From contig DOAQ01000025.1 of NCBI GenBank assembly GCA_003506435.1, positions 269,315 through 333,314 of the forward strand: DNA of 64,000 nt. Direction: 5' to 3'. Positions 26,127 to 35,844 of the stretch are shown here, one piece after another (the first letter of the stretch is position 1; every line of letters begins with the position of its first letter). The notes under the pieces were generated by a model. That model was not told the origin of the DNA. It ran no database searches and saw only the letters and a program-made list of their open reading frames with translations. This stretch comes from Prolixibacteraceae bacterium (GTDB taxonomy: Bacteria; Bacteroidota; Bacteroidia; Bacteroidales; Prolixibacteraceae). The position numbers and the translations under genes were made by a program.

Positions 26127-27785
26127 TCATCTTATGTCTATCTTAATAGGATTTATACATCCTGTAATTTCATTGCAACAAATATTTAAATCTTCCACAT
26201 TGGAAACATAAATACCGTTTTTTGCATTTTCTCCTTCAATAATATTTCCCTCAATGGTTATATGTTTATGTAACCCATATAAAAACTTGTTCGGTGCATC
26301 TACATTGATAGCAATACCACAGCTTCCTGCAATTGTTCCTGCACCAGTACCACAACGAATAATAGAGTTATATCGAATAATTACATTTTCTGATGTTGGC
26401 CCTTCATACCAATTACCTTCTGCTCCAATTTGAATGCCAGTCCCTGTCGATTCCCTGATCAGGTTGTGTTCAATAAGTACATTTCGTGTTTTTATAAGAA
26501 ACCCTCTGGCCCGGTTACTTGTTACCGAACATCCGGTAATTTCCACACGAGGTAAACGGGTAATATTGATAAGATAAAAATTTTCAAGATCGGAAGGAAG
26601 TTCTTCATTTAAAGTGATATGTGAATATAATCCTTCGATATTGTTTTCCCTTGATCTGACTACAACTTTTTTTACAACTTCCAAACCCGACGTGGTAACT
26701 AATTCTAAAGTATCACCTACGTCAGGATAATCAAGAATTTGAGCATGTAACTTTGCTTTTGAAACTAAATTGTACCCCTTACCTGTAGGTTTAATAATGG
26801 TAAGATAATAGTTGTGAATATTAATCGCATCGTCTCCCTGACCTTCAAACAGACAATTCTCATATCGAATGAACCCTTTGCAGGAAGTAAAGTGCGAAGC
26901 ATCAGTATTGGTTGACATTAATTGACCAGCAACGGGAACAATCCGCACTCCATTGAGGTGAATATTTTCGGAACGGTGCCCCAAAATACCCATTCCTGGT
27001 TGTGAATGAATTGTAACATCTTCAATTTCGATGTCTTTAGATTCAAACAGTAATATTGCCGGACGGAAATGTAAAGTGTGAGCAATTGTTACAATATTAC
27101 CTTTTACATCTTGATTAAGTTTACAGTATATCCTTAATGTTTGCGGCGCTATCATTTCATGATGGGGAAAATAATTTAAATCCTGCAAAATCATCCGGTG
27201 AGACTTGACATCCCATATATGCAAACGACATAAGGGCATATTAGCTGTTACCGAATATAAATCACTAAACTTTACATCAAACCATTCCTTTTGTACCTCA
27301 ATAATTTCTCCAACTGAATACGGTTTACGTTTATAATCAATTGTTAATCCTTCAATCTTTACATTTTTACAATTGGTTAAAGAGACAGGCTCCATCCATC
27401 CTTCGCATAACAATGTGGCTCCATGTGCTTCTACAATGACGTTACGTGTCCCATCAAAATTTAATCCTTTTACATACGGATAATAAGGACGGAAAATGGA
27501 ATCAGACGGATTCCCTTTTATACTCCCGTTTAATATGCCATTCATCAATTTCACGGCCTTTTCATCTTTGAAATTATAAATTCCAGGAGGAAAATATAAT
27601 TTAGTTCCAGGGGATGATTTGCAATAATTCACGGCCTCACGTAATTGTGTGGCATCATTTTGACCATCATCAGGTATCGCACTAAACTCAGTCACATTAA
27701 CCACGTTTAATGATTTTTCGGGTTTAAAGGAAAAGATTGAAATACCCAATGCTATAATGTAGAGTAGTTTGCCAATATATTTCAT
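26127..27785 (-). CDS. GH110-like right-handed beta-helix glycosidase (alpha-1,3-galactosidase type)
   Basis: 552 residues with an N-terminal signal sequence (KLLYIIALGISIFSF). The pectate-lyase-like opening FSAIPDDGQNDATQLREAV and FPPGIYNF start a parallel beta-helix. The central part carries motifs typical of GH110 alpha-1,3-galactosidases: VKIEGLTIDYKRKPYSVG, STNTDASHFTSCKGFIRYE and FEGQGDDAINIHNYY, whose Asp residues are candidate catalytic acids. GH110 enzymes remove terminal alpha-1,3-galactose, as in blood-group B or algal glycans. It is the last gene of PUL A, 3 bp after the GH65/GH95-like gene. The family call is good; substrate inferred. Confidence 0.8.
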   Translation of the reverse strand: MKYIGKLLYIIALGISIFSFKPEKSLNVVNVTEFSAIPDDGQNDATQLREAVNYCKSSPGTKLYFPPGIYNFKDEKAVKLMNGILNGSIKGNPSDSIFRPYYPYVKGLNFDGTRNVIVEAHGATLLCEGWMEPVSLTNCKNVKIEGLTIDYKRKPYSVGEIIEVQKEWFDVKFSDLYSVTANMPLCRLHIWDVKSHRMILQDLNYFPHHEMIAPQTLRIYCKLNQDVKGNIVTIAHTLHFRPAILLFESKDIEIEDVTIHSQPGMGILGHRSENIHLNGVRIVPVAGQLMSTNTDASHFTSCKGFIRYENCLFEGQGDDAINIHNYYLTIIKPTGKGYNLVSKAKLHAQILDYPDVGDTLELVTTSGLEVVKKVVVRSRENNIEGLYSHITLNEELPSDLENFYLINITRLPRVEITGCSVTSNRARGFLIKTRNVLIEHNLIRESTGTGIQIGAEGNWYEGPTSENVIIRYNSIIRCGTGAGTIAGSCGIAINVDAPNKFLYGLHKHITIEGNIIEGENAKNGIYVSNVEDLNICCNEITGCINPIKIDIR

Positions 27786-27788
27786 GAT

Positions 27789-30041
27789 TTATAAGATTAC
27801 GCATGATTGTCCTTTTACACTGAGTTGAAGTTGATAATATCCATTTCTTTTCTCCACGGAAGAAATGATCTTTCGGTTTAATTTTTTTTCATTTAGCATT
27901 TGTTCGGGGATAACTAATATTCTGTTTTTTACCTCTCCGAGCTTGCCAGACGACAGATCTAACCTGATAATTTCTCCTTTTTCAAAACATACAGTAGCTA
28001 CCATATCTCCATAACATGCCAACTTAAACGAAAAGTCTTTCCAACTATCCGGGACCGCAGGGGCAATCAAAATCTGTTCACCTTTACTCTGGACAAGCAT
28101 TTGGTTCAAAGCATAAGTGTAATTACCGGATGCTGTTGAAAACCAAGGGTGCATTCTTACTTTCGGTTCGTTTATTTCAAATAATTCTGAAAAACAACCT
28201 GCTCCATTGGCTGCCTCTTTCAATAACTTTTCTGGTTCGTTTCTGTCGCCTAATAAATCAAGGGCTGAGGCCATCCATCCTGCATACCATGCACACAAAG
28301 AGTTCCCTACCGGGTACATGTTGCCTGAAGATTTTCCTTCTTTTACAAAATTGTAAACTGCATTACGTTGAAGCATGTTTCCCGAATCAAATACTGGATA
28401 GGGGAATAATCCGCCCAAAGAAGCTACACTTTTTTCAGTGCAATCCTTATATGGAATATATTTTTCATCTTTTGTTGGCAGATTTTCTCTTAGTTTGATC
28501 GCGATTTGTTTCCATTTTTCTGCTTCTTCTTTATTCTCCTCCAATATCCCGGAAGCATTGTCTGCCGCTTCCAGTGTATAGATTGCACCGCAGGCAGTCA
28601 TAAAGGGGTTCTGTTTGGCTGGTCCTAAACGTTCCAGATCGGTGCACTTACCGATAAACATGCTGCCGTTACTATCTTCATAAACCATATTTGAAACGTA
28701 AAACCTTGCACATTCCTTTATTATTGGGTACCCGACTGTTTTCAGGTAGGTCGCATCATTGGTATACTGATACTGAAGCCATGCTGATAAAGCAATGTTT
28801 GACATGTGAAATACATGATCAAGCCAAAAACCTGAAGGAGTACCTTCTTCTCCGTCTTCCATCGCTTCCCACGGATAATGTGCCCCATATATGCCTTGGT
28901 TTCCGTAATGAGAGATTCGTTTTATCGCTTGGGGAAGTATCGAATAACGGAATTCAGGGCACCTTTTTGATATATCCAGATGGTTACTGCTTGCCAGTGC
29001 CTGAAAACAGAACATCTCGTCCCAACCAAAATACCGACCAGCCCAGTGAGTGTTAAATATCCCGACCGGGAATGACCATTTTGTTGCATTTGCCTTTAGG
29101 TGATATTGGGCGGTATTATAAACCTTTTCCATTGGTTTATCAGGAAGGTTCACATACGACTCATTCCAGTACTTTTCCCATCCGGTTTCGTGTGTGGCCC
29201 GTATTTCTTCATATCCTGATTCCCGCACATAAGACTGTATTCTCTCCTGCCTTTCCTGGTAATCATTCCCGTCCATCGAATCGGAAAACAAAAGGTAATA
29301 AGTAATTTCTGCGGGATGTTTAGCATCTAGCTTTATCCCTGAATCAAGAGAAACAGTCTGTCCGTCAATGATGGGGGAACATAACCGATCAGAAAAAACA
29401 GAAATAATCCCTTTTGCCGGTTTATAGCCATCCGATTCGTACCGATATTCCACACTTTGGATTTTTTCATTCCATGAACATCTACTAACCACACGTTTAG
29501 GAGAATGGGTCCCATTGCTGGGAGGAGTAAACTGATATTTAAATGAAGCCTTTATTGAAGTTACTTCGGGTGATTTTGTATAAAATCGTTTCTTTATAAC
29601 TATTAAATCGTGGAGCAGATGGGTAAAAACAATGGTTTCCACAGTAAGGGAATCCCCATAAGTGTTTTGGCAGATAACTTCAGCTTTTCTGGTGTCCAAT
29701 GTCTGTTCCCATGAGTCCGGTTGTATATAAACCTGGCCGTTGACCGTATATTCTTGTTCAAAATGGCCAAAAGGGATGAGTTCGTCTTTTGGCGGCCCAT
29801 AACGACGTCCGGCCCAATAAATTACCGGAGTCATAGATACATACTGCTGTTGATGTTGTCCCCCCGTATAATCAATCAGCAAGTTTAGGCTACCGTTACT
29901 AACAAGTGGCGGAACATAACTATTAGGAATAGAATCAAGAGTACCTAACACAGAATGAATAAAGCACGATGTATCTTGAGCAAGTAAAATAGATTTAGAT
30001 AAAAAAAACAGTACAAGAACTATTATAATTCTGAATCCCAT
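27789..30041 (-). CDS. GH65/GH95-like (alpha/alpha)6-barrel glycosidase
   Basis: About 750 residues from MGFRIIIVLVLFFLSKS (signal peptide); the upstream in-frame extension overlaps the previous gene and is unlikely. An N-terminal beta-sandwich domain (about 40-300: LVSNGSLNLLIDYTGGQ, YWAGRRYGPP) is followed by an (alpha/alpha)6 barrel (about 310-640: FNTHWAGRYFGWDEMFCFQA, YGAHYPWEAMEDGEEG, FPYPVFDSGNML) and a C-terminal beta domain ending in an APAVPDSWKDFSF motif. This layout is shared by GH65 and GH95 enzymes (disaccharide hydrolases or phosphorylases, fucosidases). The precise family and linkage cannot be fixed by eye. Exported PUL A enzyme, partner of the GH110-like protein. Confidence 0.72.
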   Translation of the reverse strand: MGFRIIIVLVLFFLSKSILLAQDTSCFIHSVLGTLDSIPNSYVPPLVSNGSLNLLIDYTGGQHQQQYVSMTPVIYWAGRRYGPPKDELIPFGHFEQEYTVNGQVYIQPDSWEQTLDTRKAEVICQNTYGDSLTVETIVFTHLLHDLIVIKKRFYTKSPEVTSIKASFKYQFTPPSNGTHSPKRVVSRCSWNEKIQSVEYRYESDGYKPAKGIISVFSDRLCSPIIDGQTVSLDSGIKLDAKHPAEITYYLLFSDSMDGNDYQERQERIQSYVRESGYEEIRATHETGWEKYWNESYVNLPDKPMEKVYNTAQYHLKANATKWSFPVGIFNTHWAGRYFGWDEMFCFQALASSNHLDISKRCPEFRYSILPQAIKRISHYGNQGIYGAHYPWEAMEDGEEGTPSGFWLDHVFHMSNIALSAWLQYQYTNDATYLKTVGYPIIKECARFYVSNMVYEDSNGSMFIGKCTDLERLGPAKQNPFMTACGAIYTLEAADNASGILEENKEEAEKWKQIAIKLRENLPTKDEKYIPYKDCTEKSVASLGGLFPYPVFDSGNMLQRNAVYNFVKEGKSSGNMYPVGNSLCAWYAGWMASALDLLGDRNEPEKLLKEAANGAGCFSELFEINEPKVRMHPWFSTASGNYTYALNQMLVQSKGEQILIAPAVPDSWKDFSFKLACYGDMVATVCFEKGEIIRLDLSSGKLGEVKNRILVIPEQMLNEKKLNRKIISSVEKRNGYYQLQLSVKGQSCVIL

Positions 30042-30066
30042 ATTAATATTTTTTATAGATATAAAG

Positions 30067-30118
30067 AAGTTCTGATAAATTACCCATATTATAGGATATG
30101 GACAAAGTATCAGAACTT
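30067..30118 (-). terminator. Stem-loop between the SusCD-lipoprotein genes and the glycosidases
   Basis: AAGTTCTGATA (30067-30077) pairs perfectly with TATCAGAACTT (30108-30118), with an inner CCATAT/ATATGG stem. On the minus strand it is followed by CTTTATATC, a weak T-run. It may attenuate transcription or stabilise the upstream susCD message. Confidence 0.5.
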
Positions 30119-30124
30119 TAATAA

Positions 30125-30574
30125 CTAGTTGGTTAAGGTTGTATAAATTGTCCAAATTTTAGAATCACCATTTGCCGCAATGACTTTATATTTTAAGACA
30201 CTTGAATAATCACCAATTTCACCTAATTCTGGGGCGCCTTCAATTGGTTTAATAATAGCTCCAGTGGATATATCAGCATACCCAATAATATTTGTAAGAG
30301 CAATCTGTTTTACTATTTCTTCTGTAAAAGAACCACTTGCATTAGGGATTGTTAAATAGTTGTAAATAGTATTTTCTGATATTACAGTCTTATTTTGAAG
30401 TTGTTTTACAGCTAGTCGCTCAACTCCGTTGTCATTTTTTACTGTATATCGGTATTCAAAATCTAAATCTAAAATTTCGGATTCTTTATAACTTGGCAGT
30501 TCTCCTAACCCCCAATCAATACATGAAGGAGTGAACAGGACAACCATTAAAAAAATAATATGTGCATATTTCAT
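30125..30574 (-). CDS. Small PUL lipoprotein
   Basis: 149 residues with a lipoprotein signal peptide (YAHIIFLMVVLFTPSC, lipobox Cys at about residue 18). The mature part is all-beta (VERLAVKQLQNKTVISENT, YSSVLKYKVIAANGDSKIWT) and resembles DUF5018-type domains found on surface lipoproteins. It follows SusD by 20 bp in PUL A, the usual place of SusE/F-like glycan-binding lipoproteins, although it is much shorter than those. A carbohydrate-binding or scaffolding accessory role is inferred from position; no binding site is recognisable. Confidence 0.72.
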   Translation of the reverse strand: MKYAHIIFLMVVLFTPSCIDWGLGELPSYKESEILDLDFEYRYTVKNDNGVERLAVKQLQNKTVISENTIYNYLTIPNASGSFTEEIVKQIALTNIIGYADISTGAIIKPIEGAPELGEIGDYSSVLKYKVIAANGDSKIWTIYTTLTN

Positions 30575-30593
30575 TTTAATTATATTTAAATGA

Positions 30594-32237
30594 TTACCAA
30601 TCTAAATTTTGAACTAAATTCTCATTTGCTTTTATTTCCGAATCAGGAATTGGAAAATACAATCTTTTAGGATACTCAAAATTTAATTCGGAAGTAAAAA
30701 AAGGACATTCTATTATATGAACCTTCCCATCTATTATATCAATAGCGTGTAACTTATATCCATCTAATTCAGGTATTGAAGTGGCATTTTCTGCTTTAGC
30801 CCAACGAATTAATGACCAATACCTATCATCTTCCTCAAATAATTCAACCCGTCTTTCTAATTTGTATAGTTTCCAAAATTCAGATGCTGAAATACTTGAA
30901 GGGATTTCAGGTAATCCTCCATGAAAGGTTCTTGTTTTGTTGGTATATTCAATAGCTTTTGAAATATTTCCTTTCCTGTAATAGGCTTCTGCTTTATTCA
31001 GATAAACCTCTCCTAAGCGTAATATAGGCTCAGCCCAGCTAACATAGTAGCTATTATAAAAATAATTGATGTCTTTTTCATACCACCATTTTCGTGTTAT
31101 GTATCCTGCTTTTGGCATTCCCCATGTACCCTGAATGTTTGATGTCCAGTGCATATTTCCTCCTCTTCTACAGGTTATCAGTGTTTGCCAAAGCATTGAT
31201 GAGTCTCTTGCTATAGAAACTTCAAATCGATCATCCCGATTTTTCCACATTTGTCCCGGATACATACCTTCAAATTCTTCTCCTTTTTTTTGAACTGCTA
31301 TTCCATTTTTGTTAAATAAATAAGCATCGACTATTTCCTGCGAAGGCCAACGGGCAGGCCAGCAATTAAAAACGTTATTTAATTGAGGAACAGCCGTAGA
31401 AATAAGCTTAGTACCATTGGAAACATTGGGAGAATTATAAAACATACGAGTTTGTTGAAATGTATTATATTCGTTACCTCTGTCAAAAACTAAAATAACC
31501 TCAGGAGATTTTATAGTAGTAGCATATGTTTGGAAGATATTGTAATATGTATCCAATTTATAATTCAGTAATTCAATTTCATCAGCAGAGCTGATAACTT
31601 TGTCATAATCCCCTGCTTGGAGAGCCACCATATTTATAAAAGCATAGGCAGTACCTCTATTTAGCCTTCCCCTATCATTAGTTTCAGGAAGGTCTATAGC
31701 TGCTGCTGCCAGATCATTCAAAATAAATGTATAGGTATCCTCTTCGGAGGATCTCACCAAATCTAAGTTAGCATCCGCACTTAATACTTTATCTACGATA
31801 ATGAGTCCTCCAAATCGTCTTACTTGCCAGAAATAAATCATAGCGCGCATCATTCTTGCTTCTGCAATAAGCTGTTTACAGATAGTTTCGCTGATATCAT
31901 TGTTATTTGTTAGCTTTTCTATTGCAAGGTTACATTTCCTGATAGATGAAAATTTATTCCAGCCAGCATTATATGTATTGTCTATAGTACTTGCCTGAAT
32001 ACTATTTATACCATTATTCCCAACTATATTATCAGTCCAGTCATCAGTATAATTTTGAGAATATAAACCAACAGCATCAGAGTAGATATCTAAAATGAAA
32101 TCTTTTGCCATCGTAGCATTATTCCATACTTCATCTTCCGTGTATGTGTCAAGGGGTTTTTTATCCAGCAAGTCCTCTTTACACGAAAGACATAATAAGC
32201 ATAAGAAAGCTAATGAATATATTATTCTATTTTTCAT
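30594..32237 (-). CDS. SusD/RagB-family nutrient-binding lipoprotein (PUL A)
   Basis: 547 residues from the ATG at 32237 (MKNRIIYSLAFLCLLCLSC, lipobox Cys). SusD-type helices and TPR-like repeats are present: KPLDTYTEDEVWNN, the RMMRAMIYFWQVRRFGGL segment typical of RagB/SusD (ARMLRAFYYFQLVRLFGGV-like), RLGEVYLNKAEAYYRKGN and a C-terminal PIPDSEIKANENLVQNLDW. It sits on the outer leaflet and hands glycan to the SusC porin encoded 22 bp upstream. Base composition is low in G+C; for example 16 of 60 bases at 31501-31560 are G or C. Confidence 0.96.
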   Translation of the reverse strand: MKNRIIYSLAFLCLLCLSCKEDLLDKKPLDTYTEDEVWNNATMAKDFILDIYSDAVGLYSQNYTDDWTDNIVGNNGINSIQASTIDNTYNAGWNKFSSIRKCNLAIEKLTNNNDISETICKQLIAEARMMRAMIYFWQVRRFGGLIIVDKVLSADANLDLVRSSEEDTYTFILNDLAAAAIDLPETNDRGRLNRGTAYAFINMVALQAGDYDKVISSADEIELLNYKLDTYYNIFQTYATTIKSPEVILVFDRGNEYNTFQQTRMFYNSPNVSNGTKLISTAVPQLNNVFNCWPARWPSQEIVDAYLFNKNGIAVQKKGEEFEGMYPGQMWKNRDDRFEVSIARDSSMLWQTLITCRRGGNMHWTSNIQGTWGMPKAGYITRKWWYEKDINYFYNSYYVSWAEPILRLGEVYLNKAEAYYRKGNISKAIEYTNKTRTFHGGLPEIPSSISASEFWKLYKLERRVELFEEDDRYWSLIRWAKAENATSIPELDGYKLHAIDIIDGKVHIIECPFFTSELNFEYPKRLYFPIPDSEIKANENLVQNLDW

Positions 32238-32259
32238 TGTATATAGATTTAATAATTTT

Positions 32260-35200
32260 TTAAAATACAATATTAACTCCAAGAGTATAAGTTCTTGAAA
32301 CAGGGTATCCCATATTATTTTTATCAGATGTTTCCGGATCCATGTAATATTTATTTATAGGAGAAATTGTAAAAATATTTGTTCCGCTAAAGATGAGTGA
32401 TAACCCATAAATTGATTTTGTTCTTCGCAATAGAGTTTTCTTAAAATCATAACTTACGCTTAAACTCTTTAACCTCAAATACCAGGCATCCCTAAGCCAA
32501 AAACTTGATATCACACTATTGTTCCCTCCATTTACACCTGAAACTGTAGTAATTCTGGGAAATAATGCATCTTGATTATTCACAGTCCAGTAATCTCCTT
32601 GAATCTTATAATCTATATCACTAATATTACTGTTTAGCCACCTATCCCCCAGGTATATCTGCCGGTTACTTGTTCCCTGAAATAAAGCATTCAGAGAAAA
32701 TCCCTTATATGTTAAATCCATATTAATTCCATAAGTAATGTGAGGAAAATCCCCTTTCCCAATCCTGACTTTATCTTCGTCATCAATTATTCCGTCTCCA
32801 TTAACATCTCTATATTTTAAATCTCCTGGTTTTAATTCTGTTGCAGATATTCTTCGAGGAGAATCTAAAATATCATCTAATGAAGTATAAAAACCTTCAC
32901 AAATCAACCCAACTGTATAATAGTCTTTTTGATGTGTTAATCTTTTGTATGGATTTTTTAGGGAAACGCTGTCTTCATCAAATTTTGATTCCCATAACAT
33001 ATCATAATAGGAAATGTTGCCTCCAACTGAAACATTTACTTCACCAATTTGAGTTTTATAATTTATATTAGCTTCTATACCTCCTCTTCGCTTGGCAGAA
33101 TTGGTATTAATTTCAGGCAAAGCTTTACCCAAAGGCGTTGTATAACGATTTTGGGGACTGAATATATAACCTGTTGTTCTATAGTAGAACCAATCAAGAG
33201 TTCCTTCTAGTTTCCTATTGTGAAAAGAAAAATCAATTCCAATGTTTTTACAAGTTTGATTGTACCAGGTAAGGTCGTAACTCGTAAGGTTACCTTCTCT
33301 AAATCCTGTAACCCATTCCCCACCAATATAATAAACATCACTTTGCAAGGAATAGGTTGGGTAATAAGCAAACCTGCTAACGCCCTCATCTGTACCTGTT
33401 CTACCTATGGATCCACGAACTTTAAAAGAACTTAAGTTAAAAATATTCATTATCGGTTTCATAAAAGGTTCCTGATCCATATTCCACCCAGCCGAAACGG
33501 CAGGAAAAAATCCCCAACGTCTACCTTTGGGAAAATTATCATTTCCATCATATCTACAACTTCCTTCAAGAATGTATTTTTGTTTATAATCATATTTAAT
33601 GCGTCCGACTATGCCCCTGCGACCTTTTTCTGCTGCACTGCCTCCAATTGTTTCGCCGTCAGTTGATCCTGCAAATAATTCATCTACTGAATCCGAAATA
33701 AAACCGCGTCTGGATGCACTGAACCAGTCGGTTCGATTTTCTCTTTCGGTATAAACTCCTGTAAGTTCAATTGTATGACGGTCAGTAAAAGTGTGTTTGT
33801 AATTTACATGGGTTTCCAGATTATATTCCCAAGTCCTTCCGGTATATTCATACAGGTTACCTGTTCCCATGTCTTCTGGATTATTATCCCAGTCATAAAG
33901 TTGGGTGCAATACTTCAGATTAGCTATCCAATTTTTATCAAATTGGTGTAATAAGGAAAAATTTCCAACTGTTTTCAGATTTAATCCTTTGATCCATGGA
34001 ACATCCCAAGATAAAGTTATTAGTCCATTTACCCTATTATCTTCATTGTTTCGGCTTCCTGCCCCAGGATCAGTTCTAGCTATTGGACTTTGATAATTAT
34101 AATAATTCCCGTAAGGATTAAAGTAGATTGTGCTACCTGGTGACTGATCTCTCAGAAGACACCATAAAGTCCAGGTATCAGTCGCAGGATATTTATCAAC
34201 ACCTCTTTGGGCTGTAAAGTTCCCATTCACAGTTAATCCTATCTTATTAAATATATGGGATACGTTGGAACGGAAAGAATACCTAGTTTCGCCATAATCA
34301 CCAAGTTTGTAGATTGCCTGCTGGTTATAATAATCCAAAGACATATAAATTTTTGTATTATTGACCGTCCCGTTTAGGGAAATATTCTGTTTACTTTGTG
34401 GAGTAAGATTACGCACCACTAAATCATATGCATTATAAGATGGATACTTATCGGGATCAAGATTATTTTTTATAATGTTAAGTGCTTCATCACTATAAGT
34501 CTCAGGTAACCAATCATTTAAAGCTGCTTGATTATATATTATTGCTCTTTCATATAACGAAAGGAATTCCGGTTCCTGAGTTACATGCTGAAATGAAAAT
34601 TTTCCACTATAAGTAAAACGAATATCGTTGGCTGTTCCTTTTTTTGTTGTCACTAAAACAATTCCGTTTGCTGAATTCATTCCATAAATAGCTGTTGCTG
34701 CTGCATCCTTCAAGATTGAGATTTCTTCAATGTCTTCCGGCGGAATCATTGCAAATTCAGATTTACTGGATATGATATTATCGATGACATAAAGTGGTTC
34801 GCCCCCACCGCGTATTGAAATAGTAGGCAATGATCCAAATTCTCCACCGTTCTCGCGTGTAAATAGCCCTGGTGCTCGTCCAGCTAAGCTATGAACAACA
34901 GTAGAATAAGAAACATCTTCTAGTTTGTCCATTTTAATTGTTGATAAAGAACTAGCCATTTTGGTTTTAGTAGTGGTTCCATATCCAACAGCAACAACCT
35001 CCTCAATACCAACAGTTTCTTCTTCTAACTTCATATCAAAAGATGTTTTTCCGGCCACTGCAACTTCCTGTGATCTCATCCCTACAAATGAAAATACCAG
35101 TGTGGCATCGCTAGGAACATTCGAAAGAGAGTACTTTCCGTCAAAATCAGTAATAATTCCCTGAGTTGTCCCTTTTATTACTACTGAAACACCTGGAAGC

Positions 35201-35634
35201 GGGGCGCCGGACGAGTCGGTAACCTTACCTGAGACCGTTTTTTGCTGCTGTACTGTATCCGCTTCGGAACCAGACAATACAATTTGTCGTCCATCAATTT
35301 TCCAGGAAATGCCGGTTCCAGAGAAAAGAGTGTTCAATAATTCCGTCACCTTCACTTCTTTAACCGATAAATCAACTTTTCGGTCTACATCAACCATGCT
35401 CCGACTGTATAAAAAATAGAAATCGGTCTGTTCTTCAACAGACTGCAATACCGCTTCGACTGTTGCATTTTTTAAATTAACAGAAATGTTTGTCGTTTGG
35501 GCATAGGTTTTTACAGCAAAAGCCTGAATACCTCCCAGTAAAATAATCAAACATGTTAGTCTCATGTACATCAGAGTTTTTTTTATCCGGGGATCTAATC
35601 CTCCCTGGATAAAGAAGTTAAACTTTTTTTTCAT
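32260..35634 (-). CDS. SusC/RagA TonB-dependent outer-membrane transporter with STN domain (PUL A)
   Basis: 1124 residues. A signal region (LTCLIILLGGIQAFAVKTYAQ) is followed by an STN secretin/TonB short N-terminal domain (about 50-120: VEAVLQSVEEQTDFYFLYS), a carboxypeptidase-regulatory-like domain (about 135-215: GKVTDSSGAPLPGVSVVIKG) and a plug domain (about 220-350: MASSLSTIKMDKLEDV, ILKDAAATAIYGMNSANGIV). A beta-barrel ends in YTLGVNIVF. The STN domain signals through FecR to the ECF sigma factor, both encoded upstream. Pairs with the SusD gene 22 bp downstream for import of a large oligosaccharide. Confidence 0.97.
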   Translation of the reverse strand: MKKKFNFFIQGGLDPRIKKTLMYMRLTCLIILLGGIQAFAVKTYAQTTNISVNLKNATVEAVLQSVEEQTDFYFLYSRSMVDVDRKVDLSVKEVKVTELLNTLFSGTGISWKIDGRQIVLSGSEADTVQQQKTVSGKVTDSSGAPLPGVSVVIKGTTQGIITDFDGKYSLSNVPSDATLVFSFVGMRSQEVAVAGKTSFDMKLEEETVGIEEVVAVGYGTTTKTKMASSLSTIKMDKLEDVSYSTVVHSLAGRAPGLFTRENGGEFGSLPTISIRGGGEPLYVIDNIISSKSEFAMIPPEDIEEISILKDAAATAIYGMNSANGIVLVTTKKGTANDIRFTYSGKFSFQHVTQEPEFLSLYERAIIYNQAALNDWLPETYSDEALNIIKNNLDPDKYPSYNAYDLVVRNLTPQSKQNISLNGTVNNTKIYMSLDYYNQQAIYKLGDYGETRYSFRSNVSHIFNKIGLTVNGNFTAQRGVDKYPATDTWTLWCLLRDQSPGSTIYFNPYGNYYNYQSPIARTDPGAGSRNNEDNRVNGLITLSWDVPWIKGLNLKTVGNFSLLHQFDKNWIANLKYCTQLYDWDNNPEDMGTGNLYEYTGRTWEYNLETHVNYKHTFTDRHTIELTGVYTERENRTDWFSASRRGFISDSVDELFAGSTDGETIGGSAAEKGRRGIVGRIKYDYKQKYILEGSCRYDGNDNFPKGRRWGFFPAVSAGWNMDQEPFMKPIMNIFNLSSFKVRGSIGRTGTDEGVSRFAYYPTYSLQSDVYYIGGEWVTGFREGNLTSYDLTWYNQTCKNIGIDFSFHNRKLEGTLDWFYYRTTGYIFSPQNRYTTPLGKALPEINTNSAKRRGGIEANINYKTQIGEVNVSVGGNISYYDMLWESKFDEDSVSLKNPYKRLTHQKDYYTVGLICEGFYTSLDDILDSPRRISATELKPGDLKYRDVNGDGIIDDEDKVRIGKGDFPHITYGINMDLTYKGFSLNALFQGTSNRQIYLGDRWLNSNISDIDYKIQGDYWTVNNQDALFPRITTVSGVNGGNNSVISSFWLRDAWYLRLKSLSVSYDFKKTLLRRTKSIYGLSLIFSGTNIFTISPINKYYMDPETSDKNNMGYPVSRTYTLGVNIVF

Positions 35635-35647
35635 AAATTTGACTGAT

Positions 35648-35709
35648 TTTTAATTAATAGATCAAAACCAGCCTGCCGCGAATGTGCAAGATTCCGACAG
35701 GCTTTTTTA
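35648..35709 (+). ncRNA. Candidate antisense sRNA over the susC leader (PUL A)
   Basis: Just past the susC start codon the plus strand reads TAAATTTG (35634-35641), matching the -7 consensus TAnnTTTG. About 30 bp beyond lies a hairpin with a T-run. The predicted RNA of about 60 nt would be antisense to the susC 5' leader, as known for the DonS family in Bacteroides. No clear -33 TTTG is seen. The second susC has the same layout. Confidence 0.4.
35670..35709 (+). terminator. Plus-strand hairpin with T-run in the FecR-SusC gap (PUL A)
   Basis: AGCCTGCCG pairs with CGACAGGCT (one mismatch), followed on the plus strand by TTTTTATTT. No plus-strand protein gene precedes it, so it would end an antisense RNA. 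On the minus strand it is followed only by GGTTTTG. Confidence 0.6.
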
Positions 35710-35745
35710 TTTCATGTGTATATTTCTTTAAAGTTTTAATGTATA

Positions 35746-35844
35746 ATTTTCGTATTAACATCCTTTCTCTAATTAACTTTCCAACGCATGGAATAGCCAA
35801 ATATCATGTTCTGTTGATGCGAATGCAATTTCCATGGCTATTTC
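35746..35844. repeat. Copy 2 of the dispersed ~100-bp palindromic element
   Basis: It shares attttcgtattaac (35746-35759), tccaacgcatggaatagcca (35780-35799) and atggctatttc (35834-35844) with the copy at 18782-18884. Here it supplies the fecR stop codon and lies about 110 bp upstream of susC. Confidence 0.7.
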
